From Daphnia carinata (taxonomy: Eukaryota; Arthropoda; Branchiopoda; Diplostraca; Daphniidae), in NCBI RefSeq assembly GCF_022539665.2, contig NC_081335.1, positions 6,200,001 through 6,264,000 of the forward strand: a stretch of 64,000 nt of DNA, given 5' to 3'. Position 1 is the stretch's first letter. Every line of letters starts with the position of its first letter. The notes beneath the pieces are model-generated. The model was not told the origin of the DNA, ran no database searches, and saw nothing but the letters and a program-made list of their open reading frames with translations. Below are positions 20,286 to 31,895 of this stretch, one piece after another. The position numbers and the translations under genes are program-made.

Positions 20286-21870
20286 CACATTCTAATAATC
20301 CTTGAAGGCAGCTCAAAACCCGTTATAAGAATTGGCAATCCAAAACAGGTGGAAAGTTCTAAAAACATTGGCAGCACTGGGAGACGGTTTCATCTTCTTC
20401 AAACGGGACAGGGACTATTGCGATTGTAAAGCTCATGGAGAAAGGCTACAGAGCGTAACCTTGTATTTAAAAAGCAAAGTGAGACCTGGTCGATGGGTAA
20501 CTGTGGGTGATCAGTCACCTGTTAAGAACATGTGTACCTTGCAATTCATAAGCACGACGAAACCTAGATGTTCAAAAGTAGCGTTCCAGGATTTAAATCT
20601 AAATAGTTGTATGTTAATTGGATTTATTTTCAACTGTCATGACGTGTAATTTTTATCTTACTACAGCTCCTACTAAGCGGAACACTAGGGCACGAGAGGC
20701 TGCTGAAGAACAGTTGATAACAGGTGAGAACACCACTTTCACAGTTCCCTGTTCGAAAGTCATTCATAGGGTATTGCGAAGGTATTTACAACGGTAGACA
20801 AATGTTATTTTCTTGGTATTCGTTCCTTGTCATATTTTTTTTTTGTCATAGGACGTGAAGTGCTTCAACTTTCACAAGGAGCCCACAGCAAGGAAACTTT
20901 ACCTCCATGTCTAGTGATTGCAGAGAATGACATCAATTTACAACAGGCAGAGTCTATGTTAGGTGGAACTACTAAACAGTCTATAATTGAAGTGATACCA
21001 AGGCAGGTACAAAACAAACAACAAGAAAAAAAGTCTTACAGTTTATCATAAATCATATGGAATATTAAGTTATTTTAGTTTCAGGTCTTGAACTTGCTTC
21101 AAAAATTGGTCGTCAAATAGACAAAAAAAAACTTTCTTCCCAAGGTGCTTTGGATTATCTGTCCATTACAAACTGAAATCGAAGAAGCGTTTAAATCATC
21201 TAGATCTACAGCCAGTGACAAGAATTTTAGGGCTTGCAATTGCGGAACACATTATTGCACCTGACACTGAAACTTTAAAATGGATAGTTTCACAATTATT
21301 GCAAAAGTATGGAAAAACAATTATGGCAGATGTAAACAATGAGGACGTACCAGTGGTAAGAAAAAAATTATGGGAAATATTTGTCTTCATTTTATATTTT
21401 TCTGACTGTGCTTGTTTATTCCATTAGAGAATTCAAATAACTTCCCTGCAGCTCCGCTTTCGAAGGAAACGACAAAAGCTGGGTTGCAATTAGCACGAAA
21501 GGGAGATCGCCCTAGAAAGGAAACTGTCCAAATAAATAACCCTGGTGGTTTTGGCAACGGAGTAGAAGAGGGTAATTCTGGGGAAAAATTTATGTATATT
21601 CATAATGTGATTGTAAATCTTCGTTTTCTTAGGTGTGTTATATTATTAATATTATTTTTGTGTTCTTAGGTTGATATGTGTCCTAATTGGAAAACGTAAA
21701 AGCGTTAAAAGAACAACACCAGCAGAGCGGAAATGCTATTTCAATTGAAATGTTGACTAACCTTACTTCAAAGGTAGGCGTCACGAAATTGATACGCGAG
21801 TATTTAAAAACGTAAAGGAAATAATTAAAAAGCTTCGCCCCGTCCTGGACCAAACATCTCGCGTATGTTA
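20286..21870 (+). pseudogene. C1 unit: unrecognised multi-exon gene remnant
   Basis: Plus-strand pieces in order: GFIFFKRDRDYCDC (about 20385-20425), GRWVTVGDQSPVKNMCT (20490-20540), REVLQLSQGAHSKETLPPCL (20855-20915), LQQAESMLGGTTKQSIIEVI (20940-21000), LGLAIAEHIIAPDTETLKW (21225-21285), LSKETTKAGLQLARKGDR (21455-21510), and VKALKEQHQ-type words near 21690-21740. The same pieces recur in order at C2 (24866-26400), C3 (34620-35480) and in part C4 (44600-45000). Conservation of frame between copies shows that this was coding, but stops and frame changes are present. I do not recognise the family. Confidence 0.5.
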
Positions 21871-21994
21871 TATATATATATAGGTGTTTTTATTCATGCA
21901 TTCCTTAATAAAGCTGAACACTTGTTACAGTTATGTGACGAAAGGACCGAATAGTAGATCCGAATTGCTGTGCTCGCATTCGTGTGAAATGGAT
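21871..21994. other. Short spacer
   Basis: A short TA-dinucleotide run (TATATATATATA near 21870-21882) and no coding potential. Confidence 0.5.
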
Positions 21995-22479
21995 GGTAGC
22001 CGGTGAAATAGGACTGAAACGAAATAGGACTGGAGAAATAGGACTGAAAATTTTATTTTAGTTATTATACTACAGAATAAATTATATTTCTGTAGTATGT
22101 CTAATAGTGGTTTGTTAAATTAACTCTATTAAATACAATATAGTTCATGTTCTCCTGTAATTTAAATTAAAATAGGATAAGAAAAAAAAGTTTTGTGAAC
22201 CATTTATCTAATGAGTTAACACCATCGGTTTTTTAAAAAGGGAAATGGATATAAGCCGCTGCTCTTACGTACATTGCAACAACATACATTGCCTACCGGA
22301 TTGGAGGCTCATCGTTCCCCTTGGAACAAGGTAAATGAAATAGGACTATTTCTAAGGAGAAATAGGACTGATGCCATGGAGAAATAGGACTGTCCTAAAA
22401 GTTTTTAAAAGTCAGTCCCATTTCTCCCAGTCCTATTTCTTCAGTCCTTTTTCGTTTCAGTCCTATTTCACCAGCTACC
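21995..22479. mobile_element. B foldback element, copy 2 (reduced)
   Basis: It begins GGTAGCCGGTGAAATAGG and ends with the reverse type, CTATTTCACCAGCTACC. The right arm is long and contains the GAGAAATAGGACTG words; the left arm is short. In between lies the body shared with the other copies (AACATGAACTATATTG word in reverse). No target duplication could be aligned. Confidence 0.7.
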
Positions 22480-22840
22480 CAATTAAAAAATAATCCAATC
22501 ATAGATATCCCGCAAAGCAACTCAAAGCCCTTTATTAGACATCCCCAATCCCCCTATTTCCATCCCAAAAACCTCCAGCTTATTTTGGTCTGCTACAAAG
22601 CAGATAAGATTTTTAAAATGGTAATTACGCGAATTTCGCAAATTGGCAACCTTAAAGCAAGGCGTCACCCTTTGTTCTCAGTCTTCCTTGTCGTTTACAT
22701 AAGTCGAGAACGATCTTTTTGTGCTCTTGTTTTCGGGATATTTCTTTACAAATATCTGTGTTGTACTTAATTGTGTAAAAGTAAACTCGAGGTAAGTTAA
22801 TATTATATAAACAGCTTTTTCTTAAAGTTTATTTCACGTT
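22480..22840. other. No recognisable gene
   Basis: A plus-strand frame at 22585-22770 has no family resemblance. AT-rich. Confidence 0.4.
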
Positions 22841-22859
22841 TGTAAGCAACGGCATTTTT

Positions 22860-23400
22860 CGAAAACAAGATGGTCAGATGCAGTATGTCATTCCTTGAGA
22901 AATTAGCATCATGGGCCGTTCTACCTGGAGTGAAGCATGTTCGTAAAAAAAATTACTTGCTATGCTGAGAACTCATGCATGCCATTCTGATTTACCAACC
23001 GATGTGCACTCATTGATCGGCACTCTTTGTATTGTGGAAGTCCATGAAGTCTATTCAGGCAATTATTATCGCTTCATAGTTAAAAAGAAATGAAGGTTGT
23101 TTTAAATCAGTTATAGTATGTTCAAAAACAAGTAGAGTTCATTGATATTTTTCATACCAGGGATCAGATTTGATGTTTCGTATTGTTTTAGGTTGTTAAA
23201 GCAAGCCTGACTTTCTACGATGCTTCCACCAAAGTGCATGGTCGCCAAACTTTATCGTTGTGTTGGGCAGTTAATCCGGAAGAAAACGCGTATTATTGGC
23301 GATACATTTGTGAAAGTGACACATAGAACAGCAACGATTTAAACCTCACTTGGGATAATCTATTTCTGGGACAAGGTATCAACCTTCCCTTGTTTTTTTA
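22860..23400 (+). pseudogene. Unknown gene fragments (LASWAV / LPTDVHSLIGT type)
   Basis: Two linked plus-strand phrases, FLEKLASWAVLPGVKHV (about 22890-22940) and MLRTHACHSDLPTDVHSLIG (22965-23025), look like the helical N-terminal module often seen at the head of animal transposon-associated proteins. A likely further exon at 23191-23325 begins after TTTTAG and reads TFYDASTKVHGRQTLSLCWA. Frames are interrupted. Assignment is tentative. Confidence 0.35.
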
Positions 23401-23465
23401 GTGCACCATATTGCCTAATATTTAATTTCAATATTTATGAAAATATCACAGGTACTTTGAGGCCA

Positions 23466-23800
23466 CATTTAATTTGAGTTAGCTTCGCATATGGATTATT
23501 CGCGCGCTAATGCCATAAAGACTCATCATAACGATTCCGAAATGGTTCGTCAGTTGTGCGTTCGCGGCCGTATAGTGGAACTTCTTAAAGGTAATGATAT
23601 TAAGGTGTTTCCTGCGTTATGGCATTCTAACATGATTTTTATTCTTTTCAAAATTTTTCTCGATAAACTTCCATAAAGATGAAGTAAGAGCTTTAGGGGG
23701 CGAACTGGGTCTGTCTGCAGAATTACTGGAACGTCACCCGTTTCCAGATCCCGGATTGTTAATTCAAATCATTTTTCATTTCGAATGTATTGTTAAATAA
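23466..23800 (+). pseudogene. GMP synthase fragment (C-terminal ATP-PPase/dimerisation part)
   Basis: The first piece (about 23480-23590) reads ANAIKTHHNDSEMVRQL and ends at a GT donor after LLK. The second (about 23671-23760) reads [19 protein letters not shown] and then RHPFPDPG. Both words are hallmarks of GMP synthase (glutamine-hydrolysing), which converts XMP to GMP in the cytosol, and lie in the right order with an intron between them. The family normally has HPFPGPG, so the first Gly of that PPi-side motif is Asp here. The intron lacks an AG acceptor at the expected place, and the frame ends in a stop at about 23800. The amidotransferase domain and the rest of the enzyme are absent: a captured or decayed gene piece. 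Confidence 0.8.
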
Positions 23801-24059
23801 ATTTATGTACACATTTGGCGAATAAACCATTACTTGAAAATGTTTCTTTTATTTTTGTTTGTTTTAAATTGAGAGTTACAATAATTATTTAAAATATTTC
23901 GAAATAAAAGGGGTGGATAGGAGGGTTTCTGGAAGGTTATGGGTGCATTTTTAGCTGTATATAAAAATAATTACTTTTGCCAATTTCGATGGTATTTTAT
24001 AACGGTTTTCGTCAAAGAAACTAGAAATTAAGAAATTATTTATATATTATTTGTTAAAG
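23801..24059. other. No gene
   Basis: AT-rich, with repeated AGAAATTA words that lead into the A repeat. Confidence 0.4.
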
Positions 24060-24828
24060 AAATTAGAAATTTAGAATTATGTAACGACAGTAGTATGAAA
24101 TAGTAAAAAATGTATGAAATTGGAAAAGTTTGTTATGACCACTATAAAGTGCAATATAAGTAATAAATATTTCTGATTTTGCTCTAATAGTATTTTGTTA
24201 AATGAACTCTATTAAATACAATATAGTTCATGTTCTCCAGTAATTGTAAAATTAAAATAGCATAAGAAAAACAGGTTTTGTGAACCATTTAAGTAATGAG
24301 TAAACACCATCGGTATTTTAAAAAGGAAAATGCATATAAGCCTATGTTTTTTACGCAATATATATATATAACGGATTGGAGGCTCATCGTTCCAATTGGA
24401 ACAATTTTTGAAAATAGTCCTATCTCTAAATAGAAATAGGACTAATGTCTTGGTAAAGCAGGACTTACCCAAAATATTATAAATTCAGTACTATTTCATC
24501 ACCAATTCCTATAAATGATCAAGCTTTTGAATGTGAATAAACCATTTCAAATATTCTATTGTCCTTTAATATTTATTGTTTATTTTAATTACATTTAAAT
24601 GCTTGGTTCTATAATTGGTTCTGTATTAGTTCTATTCTATATGCTAATACCATGGGAGGTTATTGGTACTACCTGAGGATGATGCAAGAGGGACTGAAGA
24701 GCCTGGCAGGCAGCTGCAAGGTAACCAAAAAGAAGGTTTTAAGAGGAATCGAGGACGGTTATGGGGAAGACTGGGGAGGATAGTAGGATGTTCTGCGGAG
24801 GTACTTAGGAGCCAGTCGTGCCGTGTGG
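24060..24828 (+). repeat. Family A copy 5 (5'-truncated)
   Basis: Colinear with 52570-53345 of the complete copy, lacking the first ~280 bp and the 5' end. It ends in GTGCCGTGTGG at 24828, followed by C in place of the last G. The plus-strand frame 24663-24848 repeats the frame seen at 41395 and 53179. Confidence 0.75.
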
Positions 24829-24865
24829 CAAACCACCAGTGTTATTGATTTGTACAGTTTCCTTT

Positions 24866-26400
24866 CAGTGACGACATCCCTTTCCCGATAGTTCCAATCC
24901 AGCTTTTTGTCGTTCCCTTCGAAAGCGGAGTGGCAGGGAAGTTATTTGAATTCTCTAATGGAATAAACAAACACAGTGAGAAAAATATAAGATGAAGACA
25001 AATATTTCCCTCAAATATTTGTCAAAAATTTTTTTTTACGTCCTCATTGTTTGAATATGCCATAATTGCTTTTCCATACTTTTGAAATAATTAAAAATAT
25101 TGGGAAAATACAAAATTTTAAAGTTTCAATGTCAGGTGCAATAGTGTGTTCCGCAATTGGAAGCCCTAGAACTCTGCTCGCAGCCTGTAGATCTAGATGA
25201 TTTAAACGCTTCTTCGATTCCAGTTTGTTATCGACAGATATTCCAAAGCACCTTGGTAGACCAATGTTTTTCTGTATATTTGACGATCAATTTTGAAGCA
25301 AGTTCAAGACCTGAAACTAAAATAATTAGATATTCCATATGATTTATGATAAACTATAGGACTTACTTCCTTGTTGTTTGTTTTGTACCTGCCTTGGTAT
25401 CACTTCAATTATACACTGTTCAGTTGTTCCACCTAACATAGACTCTGCCTGTTGTAAATTGTTGTCCTTCTCTGAAATCACTAGACATAGAGGTAAAGTT
25501 CCCTTGCTGTGGACACCTTGTGAAAGTTGAATCACTTTATGTCCTTTGACAAACAAAATATAACAAGGAACGAATACTAAAAATATAACATTTGTCTATC
25601 GTTGTAAATACCTTCACATGACCCCTGGAAATGGGAACCACCTTCCAGTAGAGATATTGTAGCAGGAACTGTGAAAATGGTGTTCTCACCTATTATCAAC
25701 TGTTCTTTAGCAGCCTGGCGTGCCCTAGTGTTCATCTCAGTGGGAGGTGTAGTAAGATAAAAGTTACACGAGTTGATAATTGAAAATAAATAAAAATTAA
25801 CTTCTTAAATATTTAGATGTAAGTCTTGGAATACTACTTGGGAACAGCTAGGTTTTCTGGTGCTTATGCATTGCATGGTGCACATATTTTTAACAGGTGA
25901 CTGGTCACCCACAGTTACCCATCGACCACATAATTTCTCACTTTGCTTTTCAAAGACAAAATCTGCAGACTGCAAAACCACACTGAATCTGCTTGACTTA
26001 GCTTTCAAATACTTCAAAATCAGTATTCAATCAGAATTCAATTTCAAATTCTTCTTTCCCATCGAATTCAACCATAGTAGTTTTAGTAATATCTTCCATA
26101 TTCATAAGGAAATAAAGAAAATATAAGAGAATCCTTAAAAAACCGAAAAAAGCAGAACAATGGAAAAGAAACAGTTATTTTCATAAAAATAGAAATGTTA
26201 CATAACTAGTTACGCTCTGTAGCCTTTCTCCGTGAAATTTACAATCACAACTGCCCCTGTCCCTTTTGAAAAAGATGAAACCAATGCTACCAATGTTTAT
26301 AGAACTTTCCACCTGTTTTGGATTGTCAATTCTTATAACGAGTTTTGACCTGCCTTCAAGGGTCATTAGAATATGATTTTTTTTTTAAATTGGCATTATG
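24866..26400 (-). pseudogene. C2 unit: unrecognised multi-exon gene remnant
   Basis: Inverted counterpart of 20286-21870. In minus order it gives MTLEGRSKLVIRIDNPKQVE (start near 26366), GFIFFKRDRGSCDC, KLCGRWVTVGDQSPVKN (25880-25930), GHKVIQLSQGVHSKGTLPLC (25485-25545), LQQAESMLGGTTEQC (25410-25455), then GLELASKI and LGLAIAEH-type words down to about 25140. The start exon is better kept here than in C1. Divergence from C1 is visible in almost every line, so the duplication is not recent. Confidence 0.5.
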
Positions 26401-26404
26401 CCAA

Positions 26405-26635
26405 CTTATATTTTCTCCAAATGTAAAAACAATTACATATCGCTTTTTGGCATGTGTAAATTGAAAAGACGATGGGAGAGGGGGAGGGAGTGGAAGTAGG
26501 GCTGGAATTAGCAGACAATACTATATCATTGTTGAGAATAATTAAAAAAAACATTGTGTGTTCAGATTTGCGTTGATGAACAACTATTATCAGAAATTAC
26601 TTATATACTGACATTCAGTTATCTGTTAGTGAAAA
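26405..26635. promoter_or_regulatory. C2 shared upstream region of divergent genes
   Basis: Mirror of 20125-20285, with the same CATGTGTAAATT and GGGCTGGAATTAGCAG words. Lies between the minus gene (start near 26366) and the plus finger gene. Confidence 0.4.
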
Positions 26636-27372
26636 ATGACTGTGGCAAAATATAGTATAGCTTGGGATCATCTGGATAATTAGGATTGCCAAGTGGGGTT
26701 GTGTAATTTTAAAGCTACTACTAACTAACTAATGGCAGAGCTTTGCTTAAACACTGCAGGGCAATACATGCAAAAGACCCAGTATATGAAAGTAGTTGTT
26801 GGTTTTTGAAACAATGCTTCTATACTGAAAAGTTCAAATCGGCTTCAAATTTAAACAAACACTTACATACGTTTCACAGTGCTTTTTTTTTAAGCAAATG
26901 AAAACTGCGGTCCAAGTAATATTGTTTTTAAGTCACGAATTAGAAAGTTATCTGTTGAACCTTCCCGATGAAATATCTGAATGGTCTTTTAACTTTTTTT
27001 TACATTAATTCCACAACAGGAAATATTGCAGTGGGATCTTCTACATCAGAATGGTCATGTTGAAGTTATTGGTGATGCAAATGAAGAAGTGATAGAAACA
27101 GAAGCTTCCGGTAATAGACTTATTTTCCACGTTTTTTCCAATCACTGAACATTGAACAATTAGGTCAGATTATTGATGATATCTCTTTTGAAGCAGCCAA
27201 GTTTGTCATGCTTCTTATGTCCGATCATAAGATGACGCAAGTCGACATCCAATCTGTTCATAAAGGAACTGCGGTTTTGGTCCAAAAAATAGTTGCTACA
27301 AAACTTGATGAAGCAGCAGCTTTATTAAGAAAACATGGGCGTGCACATACTGAAGTCATTGAAGTTGTAAAA
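26636..27372 (+). pseudogene. C2 unit: zinc-finger-like gene remnant
   Basis: Mirror of 19509-20124, with more stops in the first exon. The last segment is better kept than in C1: SDHKMTQVDIQSVHKGTAVL (about 27220-27280), followed by KLDEAAALLRKHGR (27304-27345). It ends where the CACTA-related block starts at about 27374. Confidence 0.45.
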
Positions 27373-27373
27373 A

Positions 27374-30300
27374 AACAATATTAAAACCAAGTCACGGTCC
27401 CTTACAGAGTTTCGAACTGTTTCACTCTTGGCTATCAATTTTTGGGTGATCAAAGCAAGATCAGAAAATGTTTCATTCTCATTCGAAAAACCAATCTCAA
27501 AATTATCGTCAGAGTCCTCGTCTTCTTTAGTATCAAGCACTACAATAACATTTTTTCGACCAGAATTTACCATTCTTAAAGTAGTTGGAAGTTACTTTTT
27601 TACTTTTAAAATTGAAAACTGACCTGTGCTGCACAATTGAAGTGTGTAGGCGGTGTAGCTGTTAATGGCCGACTAATTTGAAAGAGCTTGCGTAGGTTAG
27701 AGTTGACAAAACGTATGTGACATTGCCATACAGTACAATATGGTGAACAATTATTTATCGTTTATTTCACTTTTGGTGACGATAAAGTCAGACAAAGGGT
27801 ACATGCAATTTGTTGATACAGATCAATCAACGGAATGTTGTAATTGGAACACTTTGTGGTCAAGAAACTCACTGACATATAAAAGTTGGTGAAAGTTGTC
27901 CCTACGTTGGGAAACCTCGAAAGATTGGAAATGGTCATTAAAATTGACAATGTTATACATTGCTACAAGTAATACATATTGCTTCAAGTGCCCGTAAATT
28001 GCTTTAACAATGCCAAGTTCACCATTTGGTCGAGAAACTGTCTTACATAGCACAACAGTGTTTCTTTTTTTATACTTGGTGGAACAAAAAGTAATCCATG
28101 GTAAAGTGCGAATAGAAGTTTCACGAATATTATTACAGGGAATTGAAAATTTGTCGGCAATTAGCCCACAATATTTTCTAGAAACCAGAGAAACAAATTT
28201 TTTTTTCGGGGTTGCCACTTGTACGTTAAAGAATAACAAAGGATTTTTCATAAAATTTTGCGATTGTGACATTTGATGACGAAAGGCAAATGTAAGCGGC
28301 AAATTTATAAAATTTCCGATTGCGCGAGACATTTGCTTGAAATAGCTGTGCTTGGCCTCGTACCGCATGCACCAAAAGGATACGAATGGGCCGAGCTTTC
28401 TAATAAAACGCGGGTAATGTATGATACACTGCATTTTCGGTATTACTCGGGACCCAGGGAAAACTTCTTTGTACAAATTTATGAATTCAGCAATTAAAAA
28501 ATCTAGCCTACAAATTTCTAATTCACAGATTTGTAGCTACTTTGAAAAGCAATCTACTTATTTCAAGCCCATATTTAAAAGTTAACCATATTTGTTCATC
28601 GGGAGGAACACATGTACCTATCATCAGGGGAAGAAGGTAATCTAATAACCAAATTTGCGAAGCACTTTGTCTAAGTTTACATTTGGCCAAATGAAGTAAT
28701 TGAACTTCATTGAGATGGTTTGTTTTTTACTTCATTATGACCATAAATAAAATTCCGAATGGCATGGTTAAGCATATCTAAAGTGAAATAGCGTTTAACT
28801 CTGATGCAATCCCACAATAATTTGCAAATCACCACCGGAAAAACTCCCTCTAACCAATCGTGCACTACGTCGGGAATGTTTCCCCCAATTACATGAAAAT
28901 ACATTAGTTCGTTGAGAATGCTTTTACTTGTGAGACCATACAATTTTCCAAAATACTCAGCTTCATCCGACTCTAGAGTTTCGCAATGCAAATTGTGACT
29001 ACTTTTAGTTCTTTCAACAAATTCTTGGTCTGTAAAATTATTCTGAATTTCAAGGTCTGTACCTAAACAGTATCTACATTTACGAAACCCTTTAGAGAAG
29101 CCAATTTTGAAACACCCTACGGCATGACTTGCTAGATTGTCGGCAGTTAAAATTGCAAGAGTTCCAAAAATATTGTGTGTTACGCCTTTAATAATAACAA
29201 TTTCTACTCCTTGTTCTAGTTTCTTAAGTTCATCGACAGTAGGCTTTAAAAGAACATTCACGCCATATTGTTCAACTTGACGATTAAAGAAAATTGACAA
29301 TAACTGAATTTGACTGAGTGCTGATCTATATCGCATCTCAAGGTTTCCGATAGTGAAATAAACAAATACTAGCTTATTATTAAAAACTTTAAAACGCTCC
29401 CAAGAGCGTGACATAACTGTACCTTATCCAAGTAGAGATGGATTTGAAGAGCATGAGGGTGCCGCATGAATAAGGGGTTTTCTGAAAATGATGTCCCATC
29501 TTCAAAGCGACAGAGGAATCCAGGTTGGGGAATTTTATCGGAGAAGACTTGATTGTAGACATCATATTTCTGCAACAGGGAGTGAAGTTGAGAAATCAAG
29601 GACACCACGACGTATTCCTGTTTCTTGAATGTTTGCGGCTGCCTTGTTCGATGCCTACCATAATCGCTTGGTAGGGCCGGCAGTCGTATTTTGGTTGGAT
29701 TTACCATTCCAAAATATTTTGAGTAAAATTGTCTTTGCTTGTACTGGGTGCGTAGACCTTTAAATGGATCAGGAGCAAAGGTAGATCTATATAGTTGTTC
29801 CATTTGTTGGATACTCTTGATGTGCGTACAATGGCTATCTCTCAGTGATGAGATTGTTCTTGACAAAACAGAAATGATTTCTTTGTTCACAAAATCTGTT
29901 GTTGCTTCCATAGCAGTCTGTAAATCTACTTGATTAAATTTTCTTTCATCAGACAGACTAAGTAGAAATAATGCAGGGTCACTGTAAACAAAATTAATAG
30001 TTTTTAAGTTCATTCATATGGAAGACAAAATACATGCTATTTACTAGTTATGTGCCTTCTGAAGCACTTGTTCTTCTGTTGAAAAGATAGATGCTGCAGC
30101 AAGGGATGAATTAAGACCCTGTATTTCCTCTCGTAACATTACATCTTCTTCTTCTGAATCATCAGGTGCTAGGTCTACTAATTCAATATTTTGTTCAAAG
30201 AATGTTGGGTGGTGAGACTGCAAATGTTTTCCTAGTCCATCTTCTGTACGACATCTTCTGTCACAACCGCTCAAACAAGGTACATCAAATGTCCGATCAC

Positions 30301-30819
30301 CTCGATGAACTGTCCCATAATGTGATAGTATTTCTATTTTTGTGCGTGTACGAGCAGTGCAATTCACGACTTGACATTGGATTCCTAAAGGCGTAGAGCA
30401 ACGAATATCATACTTCAATACTAATAGGAGGGAAACATTGCTACACATTTTAATTCACTTATTAATATTTCATACCTATATTTTCTACTTGAATTTCCAC
30501 GATGCAGCAAATCTGAAACACGCTAGAATAAAAGTCAGGGCACAACAGACGAACTATTTTTATGATGTCTGACCCTTTCAAGTTTCATGAAAACATAAAA
30601 AATGAACAGCGCCACCTTTCGGGTGGCAACTTCGTTTTTTATTTCGTTAACATCATTATCTGGTGCGTCAACCCCGTTATCTGGTGTGTGAAACCCACAA
30701 TGTATTTTTCGGGTAAAAATTCACCATATTTTTCGGTAAAACTGAAAAACACCGTTTTTAGGTAAAATTACCGATTTTAGAGGAGGTAAATTACCGAAAA
30801 AGTACATATTTTTAACGTG
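27374..30819 (-). mobile_element. CACTA/EnSpm-like DNA transposon, copy 1
   Basis: The right (5') end, in reverse, reads CACGTTAAAAATATGTAC and matches the CACTGTTAAAAATATGTAC terminus of the copy at 56787, less one base. The subterminal part has GGTAATTTACC-type words and repeated GTTATCTGGTG words. The transposase gene fills 27823-30448. A second minus frame starts at 27573 (MVNSGRKNVIVVLDTKEDED), perhaps the first exon of a second element gene, and is cut at about 27374 by the C2 unit. The 3' terminus is missing. Confidence 0.7.
27823..30448 (-). pseudogene. CACTA/EnSpm-like transposase with N-terminal C2H2 finger
   Basis: Exon 1 (30448 to about 30052) has two finger-like units: CQVVNC...HYGTVH and CLSGCDRRC...HLQSHH. 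Exon 2 (about 29985 to 28710) has SDERKFNQVDLQTAMEATT, a YLDKVQLCHALGS block followed by a one-base frameshift near 29405, GNLEMRYRSALSQIQLLSI, TADNLASHAVG, a CRYC knuckle, and PDVVHDWLEG. The last part (about 28690-27823) has IHYPRFIRKLGPFVSFWCMR and YEAKHSYFK. This block order is that of the animal EnSpm/CACTA transposases. Only the frameshift and possibly an intron near 28500-28560 interrupt it, so the copy is fairly young. It would cut and paste the element with 2-3 bp target duplications. Confidence 0.8.
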
Positions 30820-31500
30820 TAAGTACTTCGAAATTCTTTGACTGGAAGGTCTAGTAAGAAAGTTTCTGCCTTCTTTCAAAACATGTTTTAACAAGAGAAT
30901 TACCCCAAAAATGCATCATATGGTTCATTATGTCAATTAAATATTGCTTCTGTGACCTTATTGCGCTCGTTGGTGTATGCAGTATGAGGGTAAACACGCA
31001 TATATTAAATCTCTACAAAAACGAATCGGAAATTTTATAATCCTCCCTGGACTCTTGCTATTCGTCATCAGCAATGAATATGTAGCCGTCTTGCATTAAA
31101 AAAACAACAGTTTTTGAAGTTTGAGTGTAAGTTTTCAAAATCAAAAACATTGCATAAATTTGATCACCTAATGTACAGTAGCCAACTTGCAGAAGTTTTC
31201 GGGTTAGACAATTTTGAAACTACTTTATAAAGACATTCCTGGGTGAATATTGGATCAGTTTTATTTTAAATCCAGAAAATCCGTCGTCATTTGCTCTTCC
31301 AATTCTGCTACATGTGTAGCTAATTTTGGTCAAATATAGAAATTTTTATTTATACTTATGCATTTCATTAGGCATTAAATATTTATCCTTGTTGGCCAAT
31401 GGGTGCAAAATATATGATTCTGCAAAAAAAAGATTAGCATTACAGAATATTGCTTGTTTAAAAAAAAGGAAATTGTTTAAAGTTCTTTACCTTTCATTAC
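30820..31500. other. No recognisable gene
   Basis: AT-rich. Plus-strand frame 31326-31511 lacks family features. Confidence 0.4.
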
Positions 31501-31780
31501 ATTTATTTTAGGAAACGTAACTTAATTATTTTTAGGAGGCTTTTAGGATGACATGGCCCTTTACGTGGTGTAAATAGTCAACCAAAGCAAATTAGAAAAA
31601 AAAAATTTAACCCTACACTTCGTTTTGGGTGAAATATACTAAGATCTTCTTACGTGCCAGATGGGTAAGAAACGGGGATGCGATCACAAGGGTCTCTGTT
31701 TCGATACTAGTCTACGTTACAAAACTTCTCATTTCTCGGTAACAATTTTTATAACTTCATTTTCTGAATTATATCGAACA
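31500..31780. repeat. Dispersed repeat F, copy 1
   Basis: Shares AGGAGGCTTTTAGGATGACA, CCAGATG-GTAAGAAA-type and TCGGTAACAA-type words, in order, with 32990-33320. A weaker third copy is at 45070-45190. AT-rich and non-coding. Confidence 0.55.
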
Positions 31781-31783
31781 ACG

Positions 31784-31880
31784 TAAAAATTATAAGATTT
31801 CCATTTTGTCATGTGTAAATTTCAAAAACAACGGGAGGGGGTGGGGAGTAGGGCTGGAATTAGCAGGCAATACTTCGTTT
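31784..31880 (-). repeat. Fragment of the C-unit intergenic region
   Basis: Matches 26441-26520 almost word for word (CATGTGTAAATT, GGGAGGGGGTGGGGAG, GGGCTGGAATTAGCAG). Only the putative promoter segment is present. Confidence 0.55.
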
Positions 31881-31895
31881 TCTGAATTATATCGA

